Shown here: positions 32,364 through 41,149 of the stretch, piece by piece
Layout of the letters: the number at the start of each line of letters is the position of its first letter
How positions within the stretch are numbered: position 1 is the stretch's first letter
Origin: Chryseobacterium sp. S0630
Lineage (GTDB): Bacteria > Bacteroidota > Bacteroidia > Flavobacteriales > Weeksellaceae
Length of the DNA: 64,000 bases
Assembly (NCBI RefSeq): GCF_024158915.1
Contig: NZ_JAMZGF010000005.1
Coordinates: forward strand, 89,806-153,805
Reading direction: 5' to 3'
Notes under the pieces: generated by a model
What the model was told of the DNA's origin: nothing
Seen by the model: only the letters and a program-made list of their open reading frames with translations
Databases searched by the model: none
Made by a program: the position numbers and the translations under genes

Positions 32364-34505
32364 ATGAAGAATATTTCATCGGTATTATTAATTTCTGCCT
32401 TGGCGTTCAATCAATCTTGTACTACAATGAAACAGACCGATATTCAACAGGAGCTACCTGCACCTGATCCCTCTTTATCTTCAAATCCTTTTATGAAGAA
32501 GAGCAAGCTTCAGTACGAAGCTCCGGAGTTTGACAAAATCAAAAACGAACACTTCAAACCTGCTTTTAATTATGGTTTAAAGCAACATGAAGCTGAAATT
32601 ATAAAAATTGCCAATAATCCGGCTGCTCCTACTTTTGAAAATACTATCGTTGCATTGGAAAAAAGTGGTGAAGTACTGAGAAGAGCACAAATTGTATTCT
32701 CAAACCTTACCAGTGCGAATACAAACCCTGTTTTGCAGGCTTTGGATGAAGAATATGCACCTATCTTTGCTGCACATTCTGATAAACTATACCTGAATGA
32801 AAATCTTTTTAAAAGAATACAATCCATCAAAGAAGATGGTCTGGATTCTGAAAGCAAAAGACTTTTACAATATTATAAGCAGAATTTTGAAATCGCAGGA
32901 GCAAACCTTTCTGCAGCTGATAAAGAAAAATTAAAGCAGCTTAATCAGGAACTGGCTTCTCTTTCTACTCAATATGCCAACAAATTACTGGAAGCAAGAA
33001 AGCAGGGAGGTGTATTTTTCTCTGACGCAAAAGAGCTTGACGGACTTTCTGCAGATGAAATCGCTGCTGCAGCAGCTGACGCCAAAACGGCAGGACAACC
33101 AGGAAAATATCTTCTGGCTTTACAAAATACAACGCAACAGCCTCTTCTTCAGAATTTAAAAAACAGAGCTACGAGAGAAAAACTTTTCAAAGCTTCATGG
33201 ACCAGAGCTGAGAAAGGAGATGCCAACGATACGAGATCTACCATCGAGCAGCTTGCTAAACTAAGACTGAAGAAAGCACAGATTTTAGGCAAGAAAAACT
33301 TTGCGGAATGGAAACTTCAGGATCAAATGGCAAAAACGCCTGAAGCAGCAACTAAGCTTATGAATCAGATTGCTACTCCGGCAGTGGAAACAGCAAGACG
33401 TGAAGCAAAAGATATTCAGGATCTTATTGATCAGCAGAAAGGAGGTTTCAAAGTAGAACCTTGGGACTGGAATTTCTATGCTGAACAGGTAAGAAAAGCT
33501 AAGTTTGATCTTGATGAAAGTGAAATAAAACCTTATTTTGAAATCACAACCGTTCTTGAAAAAGGAGTTTTCTTCGCTGCTGAAAAATTCTACGGACTGA
33601 CTTTCAAAAAAAGAACAGACCTTCCGGTTTATCATCCGGATGTTGTAACATATGAAGTTTTCGATCACGATGGAAAATCTATCGCTATTTACTATCTGGA
33701 TTTCTATACAAGAGATTCTAAAAACGGTGGAGCATGGATGAGTAATTTTGTAGAACAGTCTTACTTATTAGGAACAAAACCTGTAATTGTTAACTGCTAT
33801 AATTATCAGAAACCGGCACCAGGAAAACCTTCATTAATCAGCTATGATGATGTTTCAACGATCTTCCATGAATTTGGTCACTCTATTCACGGAATGTTTG
33901 CCAGCCAGAAATATCCTTCACTTTCAGGAACGAATGTACCGAGAGACTTCGTAGAATTCCCATCTCAGATCAATGAGCACTGGGCTTTAGATCCGGTTGT
34001 TCTGAAGAATTATGCTGTACATTATGAAACAAAACAGCCTATTCCACAGGCTTTGGTAGATAAGATCAAAAAAGCATCTACTTTCAATCAAGGGTACATG
34101 ACTACAGAGTTAGTTTCTGCTGCTGAACTTGATATGGATTGGCATACAGTAAGCAATGACAGCCAGTTTATTCCTGTTCTGGATTTTGAAAAACAATCTT
34201 TAGCAAACCATGGATTCAATTTGGCAACAGTTCCGCCAAGATATCACACTCCTTATTTTGCTCACATCTGGGGAGGTGGATATTCTGCAGGATACTACGC
34301 CTATTTATGGTCTGAAACATTGGATAATGATGCATGGGAATGGATCAGTAAAAATGGAGGGTTAACCAGAGAAAATGGTGACCGTTTCAGAAAATATATT
34401 CTTTCTGTAGGAAATTCTGTAGACCTGAATCAGGCATTCAGAGACTTCACAGGACATGATCCGGATATCAAACCTTTATTGAGAAACAGAGGGTTTATTA
34501 AATAA
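32364..34505 (+). CDS. M3 family oligopeptidase (Dcp-like) lipoprotein
   Basis: A 713-residue zinc peptidase of family M3 (peptidyl-dipeptidase Dcp/oligopeptidase A). The N-terminus is a lipoprotein signal (LAFNQSC, Cys19). The catalytic motif HEFGHSIHG begins at His502; Glu503 is the catalytic residue and the third ligand is in the downstream EFPSQINEHW. The C-terminus has GGGYSAGYYAYLWSE, typical of the family. Likely degrades short peptides in the periplasm. The 257-base gap upstream holds no other gene; TATCTTTA near 32333 is a weak -7 candidate. Confidence 0.94.
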   Translation: MKNISSVLLISALAFNQSCTTMKQTDIQQELPAPDPSLSSNPFMKKSKLQYEAPEFDKIKNEHFKPAFNYGLKQHEAEIIKIANNPAAPTFENTIVALEKSGEVLRRAQIVFSNLTSANTNPVLQALDEEYAPIFAAHSDKLYLNENLFKRIQSIKEDGLDSESKRLLQYYKQNFEIAGANLSAADKEKLKQLNQELASLSTQYANKLLEARKQGGVFFSDAKELDGLSADEIAAAAADAKTAGQPGKYLLALQNTTQQPLLQNLKNRATREKLFKASWTRAEKGDANDTRSTIEQLAKLRLKKAQILGKKNFAEWKLQDQMAKTPEAATKLMNQIATPAVETARREAKDIQDLIDQQKGGFKVEPWDWNFYAEQVRKAKFDLDESEIKPYFEITTVLEKGVFFAAEKFYGLTFKKRTDLPVYHPDVVTYEVFDHDGKSIAIYYLDFYTRDSKNGGAWMSNFVEQSYLLGTKPVIVNCYNYQKPAPGKPSLISYDDVSTIFHEFGHSIHGMFASQKYPSLSGTNVPRDFVEFPSQINEHWALDPVVLKNYAVHYETKQPIPQALVDKIKKASTFNQGYMTTELVSAAELDMDWHTVSNDSQFIPVLDFEKQSLANHGFNLATVPPRYHTPYFAHIWGGGYSAGYYAYLWSETLDNDAWEWISKNGGLTRENGDRFRKYILSVGNSVDLNQAFRDFTGHDPDIKPLLRNRGFIK

Positions 34506-34512
34506 ATCAATG

Positions 34513-34546
34513 GAAGCATTCTTTAATTAGAGTGCTTCTTTTTTTT
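34513..34546 (+). terminator. intrinsic terminator of the M3 peptidase gene
   Basis: GAAGCA (34513-34518) and TGCTTC (34533-34538) are followed by eight T. Confidence 0.75.
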
Positions 34547-34573
34547 ACGTATTTGCGATACATAAAATTTTCT

Positions 34574-34640
34574 ATGTTTCGGCTGAAGCCGGTGGATTTT
34601 TGTTTATTTATTTTGAACGGGCTAAAGCCCGTTTCTATTG
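34574..34640. repeat. dispersed repeat with GGCTAAAGCCCG hairpin
   Basis: CGGCTGAAGCCG and CGGGCTAAAGCCCG, each a small hairpin, lie in tandem; the second with its GTTTC tail recurs at 10809-10823. Confidence 0.65.
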
Positions 34641-34713
34641 AATATATAATAATTCAACATATTAATTCCATTATAAAATTCAAATAGGCAGAAGTCCTTT
34701 CTAATGAGATTCA

Positions 34714-34721
34714 TTATTTTT
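34714..34721 (+). promoter_or_regulatory. -7 box (TATTTTTG)
   Basis: TATTTTTG, 25 bases before ATG 34747; it overlaps the start of the longer reading frame and supports the shorter start. Confidence 0.45.
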
Positions 34722-34746
34722 GCATTCAAAATTTAAAATACGATAT

Positions 34747-35124
34747 ATGAACTGTCCATGCTGTTCAGGAAAATCCTACGAAGATTGCTGCAAACCTTAT
34801 CATACCGGAGAAAAACACGCTCCTACTGCTGAAGCTCTGATGCGCTCAAGGTTTTCTGCTTTTGCCATTCCGAATGGGGAATATCTGATGGAGACTACTC
34901 TTCCGGGAAAAAGAAAATACCATAATAAGAAAGATCTTCAGGAATGGGGAGAAATCAATCAATGGACAAAACTGGAAATCATCCGGACTCCGGCTTTAAA
35001 CCATGTAGAATTTAAAGCTTATTATACGGATCAGGACGGCCATCCACAAGTTCATCATGAGTTTTCTGTTTTTCAGAAAATGCATGAACGTTGGTATTAT
35101 GTTTCTGGAGAGTTTTTGGATTAG
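34747..35124 (+). CDS. YchJ-like SEC-C motif protein (UPF0225)
   Basis: A 125-residue protein. It begins MNCPCCSGKSYEDCCKPYH, the SEC-C zinc motif (C-P-C-x-S-G-K-x-Y-x-x-C-C), followed by PTAEALMRSRFSAFA and a C-terminal NTF2-like beta domain (FKAYYTD, HHEFSVFQK, WYYVSGE). Function unknown in the family. Start ATG 34747 is chosen over 34720 because it begins at the conserved motif and the upstream ATG overlaps a -7 box. Confidence 0.9.
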   Translation: MNCPCCSGKSYEDCCKPYHTGEKHAPTAEALMRSRFSAFAIPNGEYLMETTLPGKRKYHNKKDLQEWGEINQWTKLEIIRTPALNHVEFKAYYTDQDGHPQVHHEFSVFQKMHERWYYVSGEFLD

Positions 35125-35170
35125 TAAAGCTGTTGAGGAAATATATTGTGGAGTAATGCTTTGCGTATAG

Positions 35171-35225
35171 AACCACCCCGTCAAAAATTCTTTGAATTTT
35201 CGCCACCCCTTCAGAAGAGGAGAAT
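35171..35225 (-). repeat. dispersed repeat, copy 2 (GGGGTGG element)
   Basis: Inverted copy of the 10750 element: on the minus strand it reads GAAGGGGTGGC, an A/T spacer, then GACGGGGTGGTTC. Located between the ychJ-like and slyD genes. Confidence 0.75.
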
Positions 35226-35267
35226 GCCAGGCATTCAATACCTATTATAATTATAACCTTATAAATA

Positions 35268-35303
35268 AAAATGAGCCACAGATAATTCTGTGGCTCATTT
35301 TTT
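35268..35303. terminator. bidirectional intrinsic terminator
   Basis: A 13-bp perfect stem (35270-35282 with 35287-35299; loop TAAT) with A and T runs, between convergent ychJ-like and slyD genes. Confidence 0.85.
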
Positions 35304-35346
35304 ATCTCTAAAAAATATCCGAAAAACCGGACATTTTTTTATTTTT

Positions 35347-35847
35347 TTAGTGAGCTTCGTTTCCGTCAACTCCGTGAGCGTGACCATGTGCCAACTCTTC
35401 TTCAGTTGCAGGACGAGTGTTTAAAACTTCCACCTGGAAATCTAAAACTTTACCCGCCATTGGGTGGTTAAGGTCTGCCACTACAACTTCCGGAGTAATT
35501 TCTACTACAAAAGCCTGGAAGTTATTCCCCTGATTGTCTGATAAAGGAAGAATAGCTCCTACAGGTGGAAGCCCTGATTCTTTGAACATTTCCACAGGTA
35601 ATTGTGCAATAGCATCCGGTTGTCTTTCACCGTAAGCTTCTTCAGGCTGAATTGTAAAGGCAGCTGTATCTCCAGCTTTCAAACCAAGGATATTCTGTTC
35701 AAATTTAGGAATCATCATTCCTACACCATACAAAAATGTAAGCGGATTTTCTGTTGTTGTTTCTTCTACAAGAATCTTACTTCCATCTGGTTCGATAGTA
35801 TGAAGTATATACTTTACAGCTACAACGTGATTGTTTTCGATTGTCAT
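35347..35847 (-). CDS. slyD: SlyD-type FKBP peptidyl-prolyl isomerase
   Basis: A 166-residue cytosolic chaperone and prolyl isomerase. FLYGVGMMIPKFEQNILGLKAGD and the IF (insert-in-flap) segment EEAYGERQPDAI, with DLNHPMAGKVLDFQVEV near the end, identify SlyD. The C-terminus is His-rich (AHGHAHGVDGNEAH), as in SlyD metal-binding tails. Its leader carries a hairpin (CGTGA..TCACG, 35863-35879) downstream of a -7 box. Confidence 0.92.
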   Translation of the reverse strand: MTIENNHVVAVKYILHTIEPDGSKILVEETTTENPLTFLYGVGMMIPKFEQNILGLKAGDTAAFTIQPEEAYGERQPDAIAQLPVEMFKESGLPPVGAILPLSDNQGNNFQAFVVEITPEVVVADLNHPMAGKVLDFQVEVLNTRPATEEELAHGHAHGVDGNEAH

Positions 35848-35862
35848 ATTTTTTCTTTTTTT

Positions 35863-35898
35863 CGTGATTTTGTTTCACGATTAATAATACAAATATAA
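35863..35898 (-). promoter_or_regulatory. slyD promoter -7 box and leader hairpin
   Basis: On the minus strand TATATTTG (35891-35898) is followed by a CGTGA-7-TCACG hairpin (35863-35879), 16 bases before the ATG. Confidence 0.5.
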
Positions 35899-35921
35899 TG
35901 TTTTTGAAATGATTCAGTGAG

Positions 35922-35956
35922 CATGGAGGCTGGAGGTTGGAAGAAGGAAGTTATGA
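35922..35956 (+). repeat. period-7 array (RGNTGGA unit)
   Basis: Units GCATGGA, GGCTGGA, GGTTGGA, AGAAGGA, AGTTATG lie in perfect 7-base register. Confidence 0.7.
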
Positions 35957-35993
35957 AAAGCATAAAGAAATGGAGATCTTCTTTTTACAGCCT

Positions 35994-36242
35994 TTATTTT
36001 TTTCTACTTTCATCTCTTTTTTTCTGTCTCAGCATAAAGAGATACAGGCTTTCCACCTTTGTTCTGGCCCACGGTGTTTTCCGCAGAAACTTCAGGGAAG
36101 AGTTGATACTTGGGTTATCTGTAAAACATTTTATATTGATCTGTTCGCCCAGCCTTTCAAAACCTTGATAGTATTCTACCAGTTCTTCAAGGATAGCATC
36201 CAGTCTTTTTCCGTGTAAAGGATCTTTGGACTGCTGTTCCAT
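35994..36242 (-). CDS. VF530-like DNA-binding protein (DUF2132)
   Basis: An 82-residue cytosolic protein. KDPLHGKRLDAILEELVEYY, INIKCFTDNPSINSSLKFLR and KTPWARTKVESLYL match the VF530/DUF2132 family, a small all-helical fold reported to bind DNA. The last ten residues are basic. Its role in the cell is unknown. It overlaps nothing and is divergent from the small basic gene at 36351. Confidence 0.87.
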   Translation of the reverse strand: MEQQSKDPLHGKRLDAILEELVEYYQGFERLGEQINIKCFTDNPSINSSLKFLRKTPWARTKVESLYLFMLRQKKRDESRKK

Positions 36243-36314
36243 CTTTTTTTTTACAAAATTAATTTATTATAAGTTTATACGGAAATCTACACCTCTTCTT
36301 CCCTTTTTGTTTCT

Positions 36315-36322
36315 TATTTTTG
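36315..36322 (+). promoter_or_regulatory. -7 box (TATTTTTG)
   Basis: TATTTTTG, 28 bases before ATG 36351. Confidence 0.4.
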
Positions 36323-36350
36323 AAGAAGCTATTTATTACCCATAAAAAAT

Positions 36351-36503
36351 ATGAGCAAAAATAACGAAGCGAACAGGAAAAAAAATAAAAAGAAAATTGA
36401 TCAGAAAAAACGTAAAATCCAAAATGCAGAAGCAGAAAGGAAAATACGTTTAAAACAAATCCGGGAAGATTTCAAAGCAAGAGAAGCTGATAACGAACAA
36501 TAA
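36351..36503 (+). CDS. small, very basic coiled-coil hypothetical protein
   Basis: A 50-residue protein: MSKNNEANRKKNKKKIDQKK at its start, then KIQNAEAERKIRLKQIREDF and an acidic end (EADNEQ). Lys and Arg dominate and a single amphipathic helix is predicted from the heptad-like spacing. It has its own -7 box and a clean stop (TAA 36501). No family is recognised; a nucleic-acid- or ribosome-associated role would be a guess. The 231-base gap after it holds nothing clear. Confidence 0.55.
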   Translation: MSKNNEANRKKNKKKIDQKKRKIQNAEAERKIRLKQIREDFKAREADNEQ

Positions 36504-36734
36504 AACCGTTCTTTACTCAACCTATCCGGATTAAAAAACCTCAGATTTAAAATGACCAATTATAGTTGATTATAAACAATATTGTCTGAAAGTTTTTGTC
36601 TGAATTAAGGGAAACCTTATTTTTAAAAAATTAAGTATTCTCTATATTTACATTGTAATACCTGCAAATAATTCTCTGTGAAGCCCATTGAAAATTACGT
36701 TGCATATACTCTTTTTAATTCTCAAATTTAAATT

Positions 36735-37940
36735 ATGAAAATCCTCCACACTGCCGACTGGCATTTGGGTAAACGCCTCGACCGCTTTTCAAGACTGGAA
36801 GAACAGGTTTTGGTTATGAATGAAATTGTTCAGATGGCCGATGAACAAAACGTTGATTTAGTTCTCATTGCCGGAGATTTATTTGATAATTTCAATCCAA
36901 GTGTAGAGGCTGCTGAACTTTTTTATAAAACATTAAAACGTTTATCATTAAATGGTAAACGTCCTGTGATTGCTATTTCCGGTAATCATGATTCTCCGAG
37001 CTTAATTGATGCTCCCGATCCTTTGGCAAGGGAATGTGGAATTATTTTAATAGGTCATCCTAAAGCTGAAATCAACCCTTTCGGTACAGATTATTTCAAC
37101 ATTATACATTCAAAAGAAGGTTTTATCGAGTTGAAAATTGATGGGATCAACTTTCCTGTAAGAATTCTTCACACTCCTTTCGCAAATGAAATCCGATTAA
37201 AGGAATACTTTGGAGAAAATAAAGAGGAAGAAATCAACAAAGTGCTTTCACAGACCTGGAAAAACCTTGCTGATCAGTTTTGTGATGATTCCGGAGTAAA
37301 TCTTCTGACGGCTCATTTGTATATGAATAAAAGAGGTGCAGAAGTGTTGGAAGAACCAGAAGGAGAAAAACCAATTAAGATAGGCAATGCGGATTTGATT
37401 TTTTCAGACAGTATTCCTGAGCAGATTCAATACACAGCCCTCGGTCACCTTCATGGTTTTCAGAATATCGGAACGAAGGAAAAACCGGTTATTTATTCAT
37501 CCTCTCCCCTTTGCTACAGCTTTAGTGAAGCGGGACAAACGAAGTATGTTTCCATTATTGAGGCAGAACCTGGAAAAACAGTTTCCTACGAGAAGAAACT
37601 CTTGAAAAGCGGCAGAGCTTTAGTCCGAAAAACATTTACCTCCATTGATGATGCTGTTCAGTGGCTGGGTGAAAATCCCAATACATTTATAGAACTTACG
37701 CTGGAAAGTGAGACTTTTTTAACGGCAGATGAAAGAAGATTAATTTATCAGTCTCACAACGGAATTGTTCACCTTATCCCCAAAGTAAAAAATCTGGAAT
37801 TGTCAGAAGATCAAAACCATGAAATCAATTTGAGTCAGGATATTGATATTTTATTTAAAGATTATTTTAAATCTAAAAACGGTGGACAGGAAGCCAATGA
37901 AGAACTGATGAATTTGTTTAACGAAATTTTAAATGCATAA
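36735..37940 (+). CDS. sbcD: exonuclease subunit SbcD
   Basis: A 401-residue Mre11-type nuclease subunit of SbcCD, which opens hairpins and trims DNA ends. Metal motifs in order: HTADWHLGK (5-12), AGDLFDN, SGNHDSPS, TAHLY and LGHLHGFQ. Starts an operon with sbcC, whose ATG follows 3 bases after its stop. The C-terminal third is the SbcC-contacting cap. Confidence 0.96.
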   Translation: MKILHTADWHLGKRLDRFSRLEEQVLVMNEIVQMADEQNVDLVLIAGDLFDNFNPSVEAAELFYKTLKRLSLNGKRPVIAISGNHDSPSLIDAPDPLARECGIILIGHPKAEINPFGTDYFNIIHSKEGFIELKIDGINFPVRILHTPFANEIRLKEYFGENKEEEINKVLSQTWKNLADQFCDDSGVNLLTAHLYMNKRGAEVLEEPEGEKPIKIGNADLIFSDSIPEQIQYTALGHLHGFQNIGTKEKPVIYSSSPLCYSFSEAGQTKYVSIIEAEPGKTVSYEKKLLKSGRALVRKTFTSIDDAVQWLGENPNTFIELTLESETFLTADERRLIYQSHNGIVHLIPKVKNLELSEDQNHEINLSQDIDILFKDYFKSKNGGQEANEELMNLFNEILNA

Positions 37941-37943
37941 GCC

Positions 37944-40900
37944 ATGATCCCTGTTCAATTAACTATCGAAGGACTTTACTCGTACCAGGAACGCCAGACG
38001 ATTGATTTCAGAAATCTTACCGAAGCAGGATTGTTTGGTATTTTCGGAGCGGTAGGTTCCGGAAAATCATCGGTTCTTGAAGCGATTTCCTTTGCTTTAT
38101 ATGGAGAAACGGAGCGTTTGAACATGCGTGATAAAAGGGCTTATAACATGATGAATTTAAAATCAAACAGTTCTTATATAGAATTTGATTTTGTAAATTA
38201 TGAGAATAAATTGTTCCGTGCTACCCGTGATTTTAAGAGAAATTCCAAAAAATTCGAAGAGGTAAAACCTAATACTGTTACTTTTTATGAGAACATCAAT
38301 GGAAAATGGATTCCTTTAGATCATTCAAATGCGGAAGCTATTATTGGGTTAAGCTATTCCAACTTCAAAAGAACTATCATTATTCCGCAGGGACAGTTCA
38401 AAGAATTCCTTGAATTGGGCGCTGCAGAAAGAACGAATATGATGAAGGAGATCTTCAATCTTCAAAAATTTGACCTTCAGAACAATGTTTCTGCACTCAA
38501 TGTCAAAAACAGATCTGAACTGGATCAGCTGGAAGGTCAATTGAAAGGTTTTGAAGAAATTAATGAGAAAAAAATTCAGATTCAAAAAGAGCAGCTTACT
38601 GAGGAACAGAAAAAACTCTCAGAATCAAATGAAAAACTGGAAAAGATCTCCCAGACTTATCAGCAGTTGAAAAACTTAAAAAGTGACTTTGACAGTTTAC
38701 AACAGAATAAAGGAAAATTCAATAAACTCTCAGAAGAAAAGTCTCCAATGGATGCTCTGGAAGCACAGGCAGAATTATACGACCGTATTTTCAGGCTTTT
38801 CAACCCATTGATTATTGAGAAAAATAAGCTTTCAAAAGAGATTTCAGGCAAGCGAAATGAGAAAGAACAGCAGATCAAAAACCAACAGGAAACTGAAAAG
38901 GCTTTCAATATCATCAAGGAACAGCTTACTGCTCTTGAACCACAGTTTAAAGCATTGGAGCAATCCAGAATTCAGGAAAATGATTTGAATCTCATCATTC
39001 AGATCCTGACGTTTTCTGAAGAGATCAAAACTCTGAATGAAAGAACTCAAAAAGGGTCTGAAAAAGTAAAAGAAGTAAATGTTCACAAAGAGAAAATTCA
39101 AAAGACCATTGATGAACTTTCTGTACAGATTAAAAGTTTAAAGGAACAGAAACTTGATTCTGCACTGCTTTCTGAAGTGGGCAACTGGTTTATTCAACAC
39201 AAGAATTTGAAAAAATCACTGCAGGAACAAACTGAAAAGATCGGGAAACATCAAAAACAAATCGAAGAAATTGCAGAAGAATTGAAACCTTTTGCTTATA
39301 ACGAAAATTATAAAGAAGATTTCAGAATCAGAAAAGAAACCTTAGAGACTCAAAAAAAGGAACTTTCCCAGAAACTGGATCATCTCAAAATACAAAAAGA
39401 GCTTTCCCGTTTTGCCAATGAACTTCATGACGGTGAAAACTGTCCTCTTTGCGGATCTAAAGAGCATCCGCATATTGTGGAATTTCATGATGTGAATGCT
39501 GAGTTGAAGGAAATTCAGGAGAAAATAACTTCTGTGGAACAGGAAACTATTGGTCTTCAAAAACAGGAAGCTGAAATTGACAAAATTCTGGACCGTAAAA
39601 AAATCTTTGAAGAACAGCTTCTTTCGGAACAGAAAATCGTCCTTCAGATTCAAAAAGATATTGAAAATCATATCCTGAATTTTACATGGAAAACATTTTC
39701 TCCTGATCAGGAAGAAGAGTTTGAGAAAAAACGTTCAGATTCATTCATTTTAGAAAAAAAGATTGAGGAAACTGAACGGAATATTACTTTGGAAAGAGAA
39801 AATCTTGACAGGGAAACCAAAACTCTGGAAAAGTATAAAAGTGCTCTGGAAGCTTTCCGTTTAGAGGAAGTTTCGAAACAGGAACAGATCAATATCAGCC
39901 GTTCCGGTCTTAAAATCCTGGACTGGAATCAGTATATCCAAAAGGAAAAATCTGAGATTGAAAAATCTTATCAAAAGCTGGTACAATCCAACAAGGAAAC
40001 TGAGGAAAATTACCAGAAGGCATTAGAACAGGAAAAAATCCTTTCTCCTAAACTGGCAGAGCAAAAAGCCATTGTCAGCCAGTCTGAAAAACAGATTGCA
40101 GAACTTGAAAAGGAAATTTCCAACAATGAGGAGGCAATTGTCAAAGCTTTAACAGATCAAAACTTCACAGAATTCAAAGAGGTTGAGCATATTTTACTTC
40201 AGGAAATTGATGTTCAGCTGGTGAGAGCTAAAGTTCAGCATTTCAAAGTTGAATTTGAAGCTTTAAAGAAATTCATCGGAGAGCTAGAATTAAAGTTGAA
40301 GGGACTTTCATTCGATAATGAACAGTTTTCTCTGACTGAAAAGCAATTCAATGAAGCACAAACCGAACAAAAACAGATCAGTGATTCTGTAGTCACAAAA
40401 ACTGCAGAAATAGAACGTCTGGAAAAGGAATTTGTGAAAAAAGAGGAACTTCTGAAAGAGCTTACAAAGCTTCAGAAACGTTCGGAAAATCTGAAGATCA
40501 TGATGAACCTGTTTAAAGGAGCAGGCTTTGTACAATATGTTTCATCTATTTATCTGAGACAGCTTTGCGATCATGCCAATGTACGTTTTCATCGCATGAC
40601 GAGAAATCAACTGAGCCTTCAGCTTAATGAAAATAACGATTTTGAAATCATCGATTACCTCAATGAAGGAAAAAGCAGAAGTGTAAAAACGCTTTCCGGA
40701 GGGCAGGCATTTCAGGTATCTTTAAGTCTGGCTCTCGCTCTTGCAGAAAGCGTTCAGGCCAATGCACAGGCAGATAAAAATTTCTTCTTTATTGATGAAG
40801 GTTTCGGAACACAGGATACGGAATCTGTGAATATCGTATTTGAAACGCTCACCAATCTGATGAAAGAAAACAGAATTGTGGGAATTATTTCGCACGTGGA

Positions 40901-40979
40901 AGAACTGAAAGAGAAAATTCCTACGGCACTCAATATTATTAAAGACGAAGAAAGAGGAAGTCTGATCGAGATTGTATAA
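37944..40979 (+). CDS. sbcC: exonuclease subunit SbcC
   Basis: A 1011-residue Rad50-like ATPase. The Walker A motif GAVGSGKSSVLEA is near residue 35; long coiled coils run to a central zinc hook C500-P-L-C503 and back; the C-terminal half ATPase has TLSGGQAFQVSLSLALALAE (signature) and FFFIDEGFGTQD (Walker B, D-loop). It works with SbcD to process palindromic DNA. The genome's many inverted repeats are possible natural targets, which is an inference only. Confidence 0.96.
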   Translation: MIPVQLTIEGLYSYQERQTIDFRNLTEAGLFGIFGAVGSGKSSVLEAISFALYGETERLNMRDKRAYNMMNLKSNSSYIEFDFVNYENKLFRATRDFKRNSKKFEEVKPNTVTFYENINGKWIPLDHSNAEAIIGLSYSNFKRTIIIPQGQFKEFLELGAAERTNMMKEIFNLQKFDLQNNVSALNVKNRSELDQLEGQLKGFEEINEKKIQIQKEQLTEEQKKLSESNEKLEKISQTYQQLKNLKSDFDSLQQNKGKFNKLSEEKSPMDALEAQAELYDRIFRLFNPLIIEKNKLSKEISGKRNEKEQQIKNQQETEKAFNIIKEQLTALEPQFKALEQSRIQENDLNLIIQILTFSEEIKTLNERTQKGSEKVKEVNVHKEKIQKTIDELSVQIKSLKEQKLDSALLSEVGNWFIQHKNLKKSLQEQTEKIGKHQKQIEEIAEELKPFAYNENYKEDFRIRKETLETQKKELSQKLDHLKIQKELSRFANELHDGENCPLCGSKEHPHIVEFHDVNAELKEIQEKITSVEQETIGLQKQEAEIDKILDRKKIFEEQLLSEQKIVLQIQKDIENHILNFTWKTFSPDQEEEFEKKRSDSFILEKKIEETERNITLERENLDRETKTLEKYKSALEAFRLEEVSKQEQINISRSGLKILDWNQYIQKEKSEIEKSYQKLVQSNKETEENYQKALEQEKILSPKLAEQKAIVSQSEKQIAELEKEISNNEEAIVKALTDQNFTEFKEVEHILLQEIDVQLVRAKVQHFKVEFEALKKFIGELELKLKGLSFDNEQFSLTEKQFNEAQTEQKQISDSVVTKTAEIERLEKEFVKKEELLKELTKLQKRSENLKIMMNLFKGAGFVQYVSSIYLRQLCDHANVRFHRMTRNQLSLQLNENNDFEIIDYLNEGKSRSVKTLSGGQAFQVSLSLALALAESVQANAQADKNFFFIDEGFGTQDTESVNIVFETLTNLMKENRIVGIISHVEELKEKIPTALNIIKDEERGSLIEIV

Positions 40980-41013
40980 ACAATTTTCAGTAACAAACTT
41001 CTTTTCTTGAAAG

Positions 41014-41063
41014 TACACTTAAGCTATGAAATTTTTTGATTTTCTGCTTAAGTGTATTTTTTT
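41014..41063 (+). terminator. intrinsic terminator of sbcDC
   Basis: TACACTTAAGC (41014-41024) pairs perfectly with GCTTAAGTGTA (41046-41056), followed by seven T. Confidence 0.85.
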
Positions 41064-41077
41064 ATGGCTCATTTTAT

Positions 41078-41085
41078 TACATTTG
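41078..41085 (+). promoter_or_regulatory. -7 box of the LytS-type gene (TACATTTG)
   Basis: TACATTTG, 64 bases before the GTG start at 41150; no clear -33. Confidence 0.4.
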
Positions 41086-41149
41086 AATGAAAAAGAATCT
41101 TAATCCATGTTTTTTACAAGGCATGTTCAGTCTTAAATAATTATACAGT

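Noticed and set aside
38349..41018. Several minus-strand open frames within sbcC
   Set aside because: They are shadows of the coiled-coil coding sequence with Phe/Leu-rich, biased composition.
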